From Brevibacillus brevis (GTDB taxonomy: Bacteria > Bacillota > Bacilli > Brevibacillales > Brevibacillaceae), in NCBI RefSeq assembly GCF_022026395.1, contig NZ_CP041767.1:560001-624000 (forward strand): a DNA stretch of 64,000 nucleotides, given 5' to 3'. Both the position numbers and the translations under genes were made by a program. Position 1 is the stretch's first letter, and each line of letters opens with the position of its first letter. The notes below the pieces were generated by a model. That model saw nothing but the letters and a program-made list of their open reading frames with translations. It did not search any database and was not told the origin of the DNA. Shown here in pieces: positions 8,792-16,969 of this stretch.

Positions 8792-8860
8792 GTTCGTATA
8801 TTCTTGAGAATATGGCTCAAGAGTTTCTACATGGTCGCCGTTAACGACATGGCTACGAAC
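8792..8860 (+). promoter_or_regulatory. Purine riboswitch aptamer upstream of pbuG (variant J3/1)
   Basis: P1 is GTTCGTA/TACGAAC (8792-8798 with 8854-8860), P2 is CTTGAG/CTCAAG with the AATATGG loop, and J2/3 has GTTTCTA. J3/1 reads GGCTA instead of the usual GACTA, while the specificity C is kept, so guanine or hypoxanthine is expected. P3 has a bulge. A terminator and a purine permease follow, matching the known pbuG arrangement. Confidence 0.85.
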
Positions 8861-8925
8861 AAAATGTCATCGGGATCTGATTTTGTTATTATATTTGGAA
8901 TTATTCCCGAAGTGTTTTGTTTGAC

Positions 8926-8963
8926 GGCCAGGCGCATGATAAGAGCGTCCGGGCCTTTTTTTT
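8926..8963 (+). terminator. Riboswitch-controlled terminator before pbuG
   Basis: GGCCAGGCGC pairs with GCGTCCGGGCC around a short loop and runs into eight T's. It lies 66 bases after the aptamer and 90 bases before the GTG start. Confidence 0.88.
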
Positions 8964-9052
8964 GTGAAAAACGCTCGACGTTTTTCGTTTACGGTCGGCA
9001 AAAAACAGTTAGACTATTTTTTGCAACAAGATTAGTATGGGGGGACTTATAG

Positions 9053-10429
9053 GTGCGGAAGTATTTCGAATTTGACAAGCTAGGCACCAATTACCGACGC
9101 GAAATCATCGCGGGTATCACTACTTTTTTGGCAATGGCATATATTTTGGCTGTCAATCCATTCATTCTCAGTGGTGCGGATCTGCCGCCAGATTTGAAAG
9201 CAAACTATCCTGCATTTGGGGCTGTCTTTACCGCAACGGCTTTGGCTGCTGCTCTCGGTACACTGTTAATGGGTATTTTTGGACGTTTGCCGATCGGTCA
9301 AGCTCCGGGAATGGGATTGAACGCATTTTTTACTTATACCGTCGTTCTGACGATGCAAATTCCTTGGCAACAGGCTTTGGCTGGCGTATTCCTTTCTTGT
9401 ACGATCTTTTTGATTCTGTCCCTGACAGGGGTTCGTGAAGCGATCATCAAAGCGATTCCAAAAAGCTTGAAGTACGCAGTTTCGGCAGGGATTGGACTTT
9501 TTATCGCGTTTATCGGTTTGAAAAACGCAGGTATCATCGTAGCCAATGATGCCACCTTCGTAGCACTGGGACATCTGACCTTCTATCACGAGGGAATGAA
9601 GCCGGAAGCAATTTTGGCAGCGAAAAATGCATTGCTTGCTGTGTTTGGTCTGATCGTGACGGTCATTCTGCTTTCTCGCAAAGTCAATGCAGGTATCTTT
9701 ATCGGGATGTTGATTACGGCGATTACCGGGATGTTTTTCGGACTGGTGAATTTGCCTGAGCAAGTCGTTTCTGCACCACCTAGCCTTGCTCCTACATTCG
9801 GTGCTGCGTTCGAATATCTCGGTAATCCATCCGCTTTGTTCACCGTGAACATGCTGATTGTTGTGTTGACATTCTTGTTTGTAGACTTTTTCGATGCCAC
9901 AGGTACGCTCTTGGGTGTAGCGAGCCAAGCTGGATTGCTCCGCGAAGACGGCAACTTGCCACGTCCAGGAAAAGCACTCGCATCCGATGCAATTGCAGGT
10001 ATGGCAGGTGCGGTACTCGGTACATCTACCACTACAGCTTACGTTGAGTCGACAGCAGGGGTAGCGGCAGGCGGGCGCTCTGGATTTACCGCAGTTGTCA
10101 CAGGTATTATGTTCCTGCTGGCGTTGTTCTTCTCACCGCTTCTTGCGATTGTCACACCTGCGGTTACGGCACCAGCGCTCATTATCGTCGGTGTTCTGAT
10201 GGCTTCTCACATCGCAAAAGTGGCATGGGATGACCTGGATGAAGCGTTCCCTGCGTTCCTGACGATTTTGTTGATGCCATTGACTTACAGTATTGCAACA
10301 GGTATTGCGACAGGCTTCATCGTTTATCCGGTGATGAAGGTAATGAAGGGCAAGGCTCGCGAAGTGCATCCCGCGATGTATGTGCTGTTCTTCGTCTTCC
10401 TGGCGTACTTTATCTGGTTGCGCGAATAG
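9053..10429 (+). CDS. pbuG: Guanine/hypoxanthine permease, NCS2 AzgA type
   Basis: A 458-residue polytopic membrane protein of the AzgA-like NCS2 family, which imports guanine and hypoxanthine by proton symport. Family features visible are the N-terminal NYRREIIAGITTFLAMAYI, APGMGLNAFFTY near residue 85, FVDFFDATGTLLGVA near 278 and STTTAYVESTAGVAAGGR near 325. Hydrophobic segments occur throughout, ending in FIWLRE. Translation starts at a GTG with GGGGGGA seven bases upstream. A promoter, purine riboswitch and terminator precede it, so import should fall when guanine is plentiful. It is monocistronic, closed by a terminator at 10446. Confidence 0.95.
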   Translation: MRKYFEFDKLGTNYRREIIAGITTFLAMAYILAVNPFILSGADLPPDLKANYPAFGAVFTATALAAALGTLLMGIFGRLPIGQAPGMGLNAFFTYTVVLTMQIPWQQALAGVFLSCTIFLILSLTGVREAIIKAIPKSLKYAVSAGIGLFIAFIGLKNAGIIVANDATFVALGHLTFYHEGMKPEAILAAKNALLAVFGLIVTVILLSRKVNAGIFIGMLITAITGMFFGLVNLPEQVVSAPPSLAPTFGAAFEYLGNPSALFTVNMLIVVLTFLFVDFFDATGTLLGVASQAGLLREDGNLPRPGKALASDAIAGMAGAVLGTSTTTAYVESTAGVAAGGRSGFTAVVTGIMFLLALFFSPLLAIVTPAVTAPALIIVGVLMASHIAKVAWDDLDEAFPAFLTILLMPLTYSIATGIATGFIVYPVMKVMKGKAREVHPAMYVLFFVFLAYFIWLRE

Positions 10430-10445
10430 GATTATTTGGGAATGA

Positions 10446-10478
10446 GGCTCTTCGTCTACTGGACGGGGAGCTTTTTTT
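10446..10478 (+). terminator. Terminator of pbuG
   Basis: A GCTC..GTC stem pairs with GAC..GGGAGC (10447-10471) and is followed by seven T's, 17 bases after the pbuG stop codon. Confidence 0.85.
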
Positions 10479-10527
10479 GCGCTATGATAGGAAAAATCTT
10501 TTTTCACGGAAGGATGGACCGATTCCC

Positions 10528-10572
10528 ATGAAAGGTCTTAACATGTTCCTTCAACAGCATCACCACACGTAG
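10528..10572 (+). CDS. His-rich leader peptide of the hisS attenuator
   Basis: A 14-codon frame reads MKGLNMFLQQHHHT and stops. It has CAT CAC CAC as three consecutive His codons at 10558-10566, and AAGGATGG lies about 11-13 bases before its ATG. It is followed by alternative RNA hairpins and a terminator just before hisS. This is the layout of ribosome-mediated attenuation: when charged His-tRNA is short, ribosomes stall on the His codons. Function is inferred from the codons and their position; no T-box signature was found here, although T-boxes are the usual solution for Bacillota hisS genes. Confidence 0.72.
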   Translation: MKGLNMFLQQHHHT

Positions 10573-10597
10573 AGCGTTTGTATCTTCGGAAATTTTT

Positions 10598-10687
10598 CCG
10601 CAGGTGCAAGCGCTTCTTGTGCTTCGTGCCTGCGGTGGTGTATTTAGGAAGCCATGCGGGCAGGAAGTTGCCTTGCATGGCTTTTTT
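10598..10687 (+). promoter_or_regulatory. hisS attenuator: competing hairpins and terminator
   Basis: CCGCAGG (10598-10604) can pair with CCTGCGG (10629-10635). The overlapping TGCCTGC (10627-10633) can instead pair with GCGGGCA (10656-10662). The terminator stem is AAGCCATGC (10649-10657) with GCATGGCTT (10675-10683), ending in six T's. The second pairing uses bases of the terminator's 5' arm, so antiterminator and terminator exclude each other. A further possible pairing, GAGCG (10572-10576) with CGCTT (10611-10615), begins right behind the leader stop and could link ribosome position to the switch. Confidence 0.72.
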
Positions 10688-10723
10688 GATTTTCTCTATC
10701 TGATAAAAGAAAGGATGTTCCTC

Positions 10724-12025
10724 ATGGAAAACGAAGCATTAAAAACGGTAAAAGGGACAAAAGATTTCATGCCGCAGGAGCAAATGCAACGAAACTGGAT
10801 ACGAAGGACGCTTGAGGCTGTATTCGAGGCATACGGCTGCAAACCATTGGAAACGCCTATGCTGCAGCACTATGAATTGCTGGCATCCAAGTACGGCGGC
10901 GGGGATGAGATCTTGAAGGAAGTGTATCGCTTGAGCGACCAAGGAGATAGAGAGCTCGGTCTGCGCTATGACTTAACCGTTCCGTTGACGAAGGTAGTGG
11001 GGATGAATCCTGAGATGCGAATGCCGTTCAAGCGGTATGAGATCGGAAAAGTATTTCGGGACGGTCCAGTAAAAACCGGACGTTTGCGCGAATTTATTCA
11101 ATGCGATGTCGATATCGTGGGAACAACATCGGTGCTGGCTGAAGCAGAATTGCTCAGTATGGCGTTTGAGGCATTCAAGCGGTTGGGGCTCGACGTGTAC
11201 ATTGAGGTCAACAACCGCAAGTTGTTATCTGGGGTGCTTCAGGAGCTGGGAGTTCCCGTAGAGCGGGCCGGGGATGTCATGCTGTCGCTGGATAAGCTCG
11301 AGAAAATCGGCGTGGACGGAGTGCGTGATGACTTGCGGGAAAGAAACGTCGAGGAGTCACTCGTTTTGGCGATTACCTCTTTCCTGCAAGAAGGGGTGAT
11401 TACTCTGGATCTGTTGACAGAGCGCTTTACATCCCCGCTAGTTCAGGAAGGGATTCGGGAGCTCCGTGAAATGCTTGCCTATGTAACAGGAGCGGGTGTG
11501 GACGGGGAGCTTCGTTTCTCGCCATTTCTGGCAAGAGGCTTGGGGATCTACACAGGAATTGTGTATGAGATCTTTTTGCAGGATGGAAGTATAACGTCTA
11601 GTATCGGCAGTGGGGGACGTTACGATCAGATCATCGGTCGGCTTTTGGATGATGGAAGAGAGTATCCCGCTGTAGGGATTTCGTTTGGATTGGATGTCAT
11701 TCTTGCAGCGCTGGCAAATCGCAACACGGAAGAACAAAAAGCTGCCGATGTGCTCGTCATTCCCCTCGGGACAGAAGCATCCAGTCTTGGTCTGGCCAAT
11801 CGATTGCGCGATAGCGATATTAGAGTCGAGCTGGAGCTGACAGGTAGACGGCTGAAAAAAGCACTTGATTATGCAAACAAGGAAGGCTTTGCTTTTGCAC
11901 TGATCTACGGGGAAAACGAAGTGAACAGCGGGCAGGTCGTCGTCCGAGATATGCGAGAGGGAACGGAACAGCCGGTTCCTTTGGAGTTGGTTGAAAAGTG
12001 GCTGTCCGACAAGCTGTCAGGGTAA
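10724..12025 (+). CDS. hisS: Histidyl-tRNA synthetase, atypical second type
   Basis: A 433-residue class II aminoacyl-tRNA synthetase that charges tRNA-His. Motif 1 region KGTKDFMP lies near residue 10, motif 2 region LREFIQCDVDIVG near 120, and motif 3 region SIGSGGRYDQIIG near 300, followed by an anticodon-binding domain. The segment after motif 1 reads LRYDLTVPL rather than the LRPEGT typical of the main Bacillus HisRS, and the His-binding loop reads RGLGIYTG rather than RGLDYY. Both suggest the HisS2-like or archaeal-like subgroup. The ATG at 10724 has AAGGA nine bases upstream; the longer frame would begin inside the attenuator. Regulation is by the preceding His leader. Confidence 0.9.
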   Translation: MENEALKTVKGTKDFMPQEQMQRNWIRRTLEAVFEAYGCKPLETPMLQHYELLASKYGGGDEILKEVYRLSDQGDRELGLRYDLTVPLTKVVGMNPEMRMPFKRYEIGKVFRDGPVKTGRLREFIQCDVDIVGTTSVLAEAELLSMAFEAFKRLGLDVYIEVNNRKLLSGVLQELGVPVERAGDVMLSLDKLEKIGVDGVRDDLRERNVEESLVLAITSFLQEGVITLDLLTERFTSPLVQEGIRELREMLAYVTGAGVDGELRFSPFLARGLGIYTGIVYEIFLQDGSITSSIGSGGRYDQIIGRLLDDGREYPAVGISFGLDVILAALANRNTEEQKAADVLVIPLGTEASSLGLANRLRDSDIRVELELTGRRLKKALDYANKEGFAFALIYGENEVNSGQVVVRDMREGTEQPVPLELVEKWLSDKLSG

Positions 12026-12057
12026 AGAGGAAAGATAGTCTTTCTCTTCCATTTTTT
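12025..12057 (+). terminator. Probable terminator of hisS
   Basis: AAGAGGAAAGA pairs with TCTTTCTCTT (one bulge, three-base loop) directly at the hisS stop codon. Six T's follow after a three-base gap, so it may be weak. Confidence 0.5.
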
Positions 12058-12084
12058 GTACAGTAGAGAAAAGGGGGAGATGGC

Positions 12085-13581
12085 GTGAAGAAATGGGTCT
12101 CAATGGTTGGTGGTAGCTTATTGTTTTTGACGTGGATGTTGCCTGTAAATGCTGAGGAGGGTACTGCGCTTACGCGTAAACCGCTCTATCAGGCTGATGT
12201 GCGAATTGATCCAATCAAGAAAGAAGTGGCAGGAACCGTAACGATTACCTTTTGGCCAAAAGACCCTTCTCGTGCCTATCTCCATCTTTACCCGAATGTA
12301 TTTACAGAAGAGCATCAAGGCATGCTATGGGAGGAACTTTTAGGCAATGGCCCAACGCTTGGAACATACACTAATAAAAAGCTAATGGTCGATGGTGTCG
12401 CGGTTGTCGGCAAAAAGACGAAAGACCTGAACATACTCGAAGTACCGCTAGAAGGACAGGCGGGGCTACGAAAGATTGTGATGGAGTTCGAGATGACTCT
12501 TCCGCGAAACGACGGCAGGATGTCGTACGATGACCAATCAATCTGGCTGGGGAACTGGCTCCCGGTTCTTGCGGTGTACGACAAGGAAGGATGGCATCTC
12601 GATTCGTACGAGCCTGTCGGTGATCCATTCTACAGTGAGAACGCAGATTATGAGGTAAACGTGACGCTGCCAAAAGACTATCAACTGGCGAGCACAGCGC
12701 CAGACAAGGCTGCGAAACAGGTTTCTACTGGTGAGGGAGAAAAGACGATACAGCTCGGTGCAGAAAACGTGAGGGATTTTGCCCTCGTTGTTATGGATGC
12801 CTCTTATCAGCGAACGGAAACGAAAGTGGGCGAAACAATCGTTCGAACATGGTGGCGGAAAACAGATGATCCGGCATCTGCTGAACAGATTCATGAAGCA
12901 GCAGCGAAGTCTCTCGCCTATTTTCATCATCAATTGGGTGCCTATCCATATACCGAATTCGATGTGGTAAGGACTGGTGGCGCGATTAACGGGATGGAGT
13001 ATCCGGCATTGGTTTTTCTGGACGGGCGTCATTTCCTTTCTGGTGAAGAAACAGGTATCGTCACGGTTGTCCATGAGACGGCACACCAGTGGTTTTACGG
13101 CTTGCTCGGAAATAATCAGGTAAAGGAAGCATGGCTGGATGAGGGATTCACGGAGTACGTGACGCTCTCGTATTTATCTCAGCAAGACCCGCTGGTGGGA
13201 GCGGAACGGGTGCGCAGACGGCTGGAGCAGGGTACCTCTGTTCAGTATTACGTGGCAGAGGAACTGCGCTCTTGGCAAGCGCTGTCTGCATTTCCTGATA
13301 ATCAGAGTTATAGCGATCTCGTTTATTCCCGTCCGTCCTCGATGCTGTGGCTGTTGCAGGGAGCCTGGGGAGAAGAAAGGGTACATGACGTGTTGAAGCA
13401 GTACGTCGAGAAGTACCGTTATCAGGTGGTGACCGGAAAGGAATGGGAAGCATTTTTATCTGAGATGGCGGGAGAAGATGCGGGCGCTTTCTTGGATTAT
13501 TGGTTGAAAGTAGACATGTCCCAGCAGGAACAGGCAGCAGCTTGGCTGGAGCGCCAACGTCTCAAGCACCAGAAGAAGTAA
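12085..13581 (+). CDS. Secreted M1-family zinc metallopeptidase, copy 1
   Basis: A 498-residue gluzincin of the M1 aminopeptidase group. A signal peptide ends near residue 24 (LPVNA). The zinc site is H330-E-T-A-H334 with the third ligand E353 (WLDEGFTEY), the exact HEXXH-X18-E spacing, preceded by the GGAINGMEYP exopeptidase-like segment. Translation starts at a GTG with AAGGGGGAG upstream. The protein lacks the C-terminal HEAT region of classic M1 enzymes. A paralogue follows 19 bases downstream in the same direction, so the pair is probably one operon. The substrate is unknown; an exported location is supported by the signal peptide. Confidence 0.85.
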   Translation: MKKWVSMVGGSLLFLTWMLPVNAEEGTALTRKPLYQADVRIDPIKKEVAGTVTITFWPKDPSRAYLHLYPNVFTEEHQGMLWEELLGNGPTLGTYTNKKLMVDGVAVVGKKTKDLNILEVPLEGQAGLRKIVMEFEMTLPRNDGRMSYDDQSIWLGNWLPVLAVYDKEGWHLDSYEPVGDPFYSENADYEVNVTLPKDYQLASTAPDKAAKQVSTGEGEKTIQLGAENVRDFALVVMDASYQRTETKVGETIVRTWWRKTDDPASAEQIHEAAAKSLAYFHHQLGAYPYTEFDVVRTGGAINGMEYPALVFLDGRHFLSGEETGIVTVVHETAHQWFYGLLGNNQVKEAWLDEGFTEYVTLSYLSQQDPLVGAERVRRRLEQGTSVQYYVAEELRSWQALSAFPDNQSYSDLVYSRPSSMLWLLQGAWGEERVHDVLKQYVEKYRYQVVTGKEWEAFLSEMAGEDAGAFLDYWLKVDMSQQEQAAAWLERQRLKHQKK

Positions 13582-13600
13582 TCGAAGGCAGGGGATCACG

Positions 13601-15139
13601 ATGTGGCGGAAGCATTGGGTGGTCATCGTGGCAGTAGGAGTCGTTTTGACTGTATTCTTGACCGTCCGGCCTTGGACAGGGAAGGCTGGCTTAGATGCTC
13701 ACGAGATTGTGCCGATTGTTCACAGTCAGGCTGCAATCACTTACAAGGCCGATGTTCAGATCGATATGAACAACCACGTGGTGAAAGGCATGCTGACGGC
13801 TCGTTTTGTCCCAACAGATGACCAAGCTTTTTTTCATTTATACCCCAATGCTTTTTCAGCGAATGCCGCTCTCAGTGGAGAGAACTGGGAGTTTTTGCTG
13901 GGCAAACAGCGTGAGCCTGGTGGTATCAAGATAAGCGCTGTACGGGTAAACGGAAAAAGTGTTGGCGTACAGTATGCGGGAAAGGCGAATACGCTTTTAC
14001 AAGTGCCTCTCCCTGGAAGAACATCGTCTGTCGAGACGGTGGTAGAGATGAATTTTCAGCTCGAGGTTCCTTATAACAACGGGCGAATGTCTTACCATGA
14101 TCATGCGATGTGGCTGGGGAACTGGCTGCCGATTCTGGCGGTCAAGGATGCAGGAGGCTGGCGGCTTGATCCTTATTCCGCGATTGGCGATCCTTTTTAC
14201 TCGGATGTGGCAAATTATCATTTGCGTGTGCAGTTATCAGAGGGGTACCAGCTTGCTACGAGCGGATTGGAGAGCGTGGCTGTCATCACCGAGACGAGAC
14301 CGCAACGGCAAAAGATCTATGAGGTGGACGCATGGAACGTTCGGGATTTTGCTCTTGTCGTCATGGACGATACGTACCAACCCATATCTGGCAAGGTCGG
14401 AGAAACCATCGTACGTACATGGGTGCAGAAAAGCGATGACCCGCAAAACGTAAAACGAATACATGAGACTGCCAGAGAGTCCCTCGACTATTACGGAAAA
14501 CAGTTCGGGGTGTATCCATATAAGGAATACGATGTTGTCAAGACAGGCGGCTTCTTTGGCGGAATGGAATACCCGAGTCTTGTCTTTATTGCCCAGGAGT
14601 ATTTTGACCGTAGCGATGCCATGGGGGAAGCGGTCGTAGCGCATGAAACGGCACATCAATGGTTTTACGGGTTGGTTGGAAACGACGAGGTGCGAGAGGC
14701 TTGGCTGGATGAGGGACTGACGGATTATGCGACGATGGCATTTTTGCAGCAAAAGTCCCCTGTACGCTCACAGGCGTATATTCAGATGCGGCAAGGCCAA
14801 GCACGTGCAGCGGAAGGATATGCGAACCAAGGAGTCACTGCAAAGTCGTCCGTGGATGCTTTTCCAGACTGGAGGAGCTACAATGACCTCGTCTACGGAC
14901 GAGCGGGTGCCATGTGGTGGAACTTGAAGGAAAAATGGGGAGTCGAACGACTGCATCAGATGTTGCGTCAATATGTACGGGATCATCAATACAAGCAGGC
15001 GAATGGGGAGCAAATCACAGCGTTATTGACTGCAGCTGCCGGGGCGGATGCCAGTCCCTATTTGGATTATTGGCTTCAGGTCCAGCTAGAGAAAGCCGAA
15101 GCGGCAAACAATTGGGTAGAAAAAGGCAAACACGAATAA
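13601..15139 (+). CDS. Membrane-anchored M1-family zinc metallopeptidase, copy 2
   Basis: A 512-residue paralogue of the preceding gene. A single hydrophobic segment (about residues 7-24) with no clear cleavage site suggests a membrane anchor. The catalytic site is H348-E-T-A-H352 with E371 (WLDEGLTDY), and GGFFGGMEYP precedes it. The pair matches along most of its length, including SYHDHAMWLGNWLP versus SYDDQSIWLGNWLP, which points to an old tandem duplication. GGGGA precedes the ATG. The difference in export signal suggests one copy is released and the other retained. Confidence 0.85.
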   Translation: MWRKHWVVIVAVGVVLTVFLTVRPWTGKAGLDAHEIVPIVHSQAAITYKADVQIDMNNHVVKGMLTARFVPTDDQAFFHLYPNAFSANAALSGENWEFLLGKQREPGGIKISAVRVNGKSVGVQYAGKANTLLQVPLPGRTSSVETVVEMNFQLEVPYNNGRMSYHDHAMWLGNWLPILAVKDAGGWRLDPYSAIGDPFYSDVANYHLRVQLSEGYQLATSGLESVAVITETRPQRQKIYEVDAWNVRDFALVVMDDTYQPISGKVGETIVRTWVQKSDDPQNVKRIHETARESLDYYGKQFGVYPYKEYDVVKTGGFFGGMEYPSLVFIAQEYFDRSDAMGEAVVAHETAHQWFYGLVGNDEVREAWLDEGLTDYATMAFLQQKSPVRSQAYIQMRQGQARAAEGYANQGVTAKSSVDAFPDWRSYNDLVYGRAGAMWWNLKEKWGVERLHQMLRQYVRDHQYKQANGEQITALLTAAAGADASPYLDYWLQVQLEKAEAANNWVEKGKHE

Positions 15140-15159
15140 TTTTTGACCCATCATTTTTA

Positions 15160-15172
15160 AATGTTCGGAAAC
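15160..15172 (-). promoter_or_regulatory. PurR-type operator (PurBox)
   Basis: On the minus strand the sequence reads GTTTCCGAACATT, matching the B. subtilis PurBox consensus AWWWCCGAACWWT at 12 of 13 positions. A weaker opposite-strand copy may lie at 15128-15140. Both sit just before the purE promoter, where PurR repression is expected. Confidence 0.65.
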
Positions 15173-15176
15173 GAGG

Positions 15177-15206
15177 TTGACAGGCAAACTTTCTCCCTGC
15201 TACACT
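15177..15206 (+). promoter_or_regulatory. SigA-type promoter for purEKB
   Basis: TTGACA at 15177-15182 and TACACT at 15201-15206 with an 18-base spacer, five bases after the PurBox. The 114-base leader before purE has no recognisable purine aptamer. Confidence 0.72.
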
Positions 15207-15320
15207 GAATACGTTGAGTGAAAACGAGTTCGAATAGCCCAGGCGATGAGAGCGGTGCGAAAAGCCGTTAGTCGGTTGGGTTTTCTTCTGATGTTACAAA
15301 ACGTAGGGGGCGAATGGTTC

Positions 15321-15809
15321 ATGCTACAGCCTTTGGTAGGAGTCATTATGGGCAGTACGTCAGACTGGGAAACAATGAAGGAAGCTTGCGCAATTTTAGA
15401 CGAATTGCAGGTACCGTATGAAAAGAAGGTCGTGTCTGCACACAGAACGCCAGACTTGATGTTTACGTATGCCGAGACTGCTAAAAGTCGCGGCTTGGAA
15501 GTCATTATTGCGGGTGCGGGCGGGGCAGCTCATTTGCCAGGAATGGTGGCTGCCAAGACAGAGTTGCCTGTCATTGGCGTACCGGTAAAATCATCCAACT
15601 TGAATGGTCTTGACTCGCTTTTGTCGATTGTGCAAATGCCAGGGGGCGTGCCTGTGGCGACAGTTGCGATCGGAAAAGCTGGAGCCATCAATGCAGGGTT
15701 ATTGGCTGCGCAAATTTTGGGGATCAAATATCCAGACGTACAAGAGCGGTTCGTGCAAAGACGTGATGATGTACGCAATAAGGTGCTGGAGGCTAGTGAA
15801 CTCGAATGA
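15321..15809 (+). CDS. purE: N5-carboxyaminoimidazole ribonucleotide mutase
   Basis: Moves the carboxylate of N5-CAIR to give CAIR in purine biosynthesis, working after PurK. The 162-residue protein has the class I PurE signatures [10 protein letters not shown] near residue 10, SAHRTPD near 40 and [10 protein letters not shown] near 70. The ATG at 15321 has TAGGGGG ten bases upstream; the longer frame would add a non-family N-terminus. The stop codon overlaps the purK start (ATGA), indicating translational coupling. Confidence 0.96.
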   Translation: MLQPLVGVIMGSTSDWETMKEACAILDELQVPYEKKVVSAHRTPDLMFTYAETAKSRGLEVIIAGAGGAAHLPGMVAAKTELPVIGVPVKSSNLNGLDSLLSIVQMPGGVPVATVAIGKAGAINAGLLAAQILGIKYPDVQERFVQRRDDVRNKVLEASELE

Positions 15810-16969
15810 CAACCAAAGACCGTAAGCAAATCAAACCAGGATCGACCTTAGGAATACTCGGCGGAGGACAGCTTGGACGGATGATTGCTCTTGCGGGACG
15901 AGCTATGGGCTACCGCTTTGTCACAATGGACCCGACAGCAGACGCACCATGCGGCCAAACAGCTGATCGGCAAATTGTCGCCAGCTACGATGACGTAGAA
16001 GCAGCGATGCAGCTTGCCTCGGTCAGTGATGTCATCTCTTATGAATTTGAAAATGTCGATGCGCAGGTGGCTGAAGTGTTGGAGAGCCGCGCTTATGTAC
16101 CGCAGGGAAGCCGACTTTTGCGTATCACCCAAAACCGAATTCGGGAAAAGACCGCTATTCGCGAGATCGGAATCCCGGTTGCTCCGTTTTGTGTCGTGAA
16201 TAGCTTGGGAGATTTGCAGAACGCCGTGCGTGAATTGGGGCTGCCTGCTGTCATGAAGACAGCAACTGGTGGCTATGACGGAAAAGGACAATGGGTATTG
16301 AGAAGTGAGGCAGAGCTGGCGGAGGCGTATGAAACGTTGTCCAGAGCAGGTACAGAGCTGATCGTGGAACAATTTGTACCATTCCAAATGGAGCTGTCTG
16401 TGATTGCTGCACGCAATCCTGCGGGAGAACTGGCTGTTTTTCCTGTGTCAGAAAATATTCATCAGGAAAACATCCTGCACCTGAGCATTGTTCCAGCTCG
16501 TATTTCGGCTGAAGTAGCCGCTCGCGCGGAAGAAATTGCTCGCACGATTGTAGAAAAGCTGGATGTGGTCGGGCTCATTGCAGTTGAGCTTTTTTTGACT
16601 GAAGATGGTCAGCTGTATGTCAATGAATTGGCGCCGCGACCGCACAACTCCGGGCATTTTACCATGGATGCTTGTGTGACCTCGCAGTTTGAGCAGCATG
16701 TTCGGGCGGTTTGCAATTTGCCTTTGGGATCTACAGAGTTGCTCTCGAGCGTCGTGATGGTTAATATTTTGGGAGAGCATCTACAGCCTGTCATCGATCA
16801 GATCGACAAGCTACCGCGCACAGCCAAGCTCCATTTGTACGGAAAAGCAGAGAGTAAGGCCAAGCGAAAAATGGGGCATATCAACGTGCTCGCCCCTACT
16901 GTAGAAGAAGCGCTCACCCTGATTGATGAGCTGAAAATCTGGACGAATACATCGGAGGTATTATCATGA
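15806..16969 (+). CDS. purK: N5-carboxyaminoimidazole ribonucleotide synthase
   Basis: A 387-residue ATP-grasp enzyme that carboxylates AIR with bicarbonate and ATP to N5-CAIR. The N-terminal [20 protein letters not shown] is the family nucleotide-fold signature. The central ATP-grasp domain includes [13 protein letters not shown] and the C-terminal part [18 protein letters not shown]. It overlaps purE by four bases and purB by four bases. Confidence 0.96.
   Translation: MTTKDRKQIKPGSTLGILGGGQLGRMIALAGRAMGYRFVTMDPTADAPCGQTADRQIVASYDDVEAAMQLASVSDVISYEFENVDAQVAEVLESRAYVPQGSRLLRITQNRIREKTAIREIGIPVAPFCVVNSLGDLQNAVRELGLPAVMKTATGGYDGKGQWVLRSEAELAEAYETLSRAGTELIVEQFVPFQMELSVIAARNPAGELAVFPVSENIHQENILHLSIVPARISAEVAARAEEIARTIVEKLDVVGLIAVELFLTEDGQLYVNELAPRPHNSGHFTMDACVTSQFEQHVRAVCNLPLGSTELLSSVVMVNILGEHLQPVIDQIDKLPRTAKLHLYGKAESKAKRKMGHINVLAPTVEEALTLIDELKIWTNTSEVLS

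Noticed and set aside
10479..10723. T-box riboswitch before hisS
   Set aside because: No AGGGTGG-type T-box sequence or specifier-loop arrangement was found; the His-codon leader ORF and competing hairpins fit better.
15207..15320. Purine riboswitch in the purE leader
   Set aside because: The region lacks the GTTTCTACC and GACTA core; only a partly paired, T-rich stretch is present.
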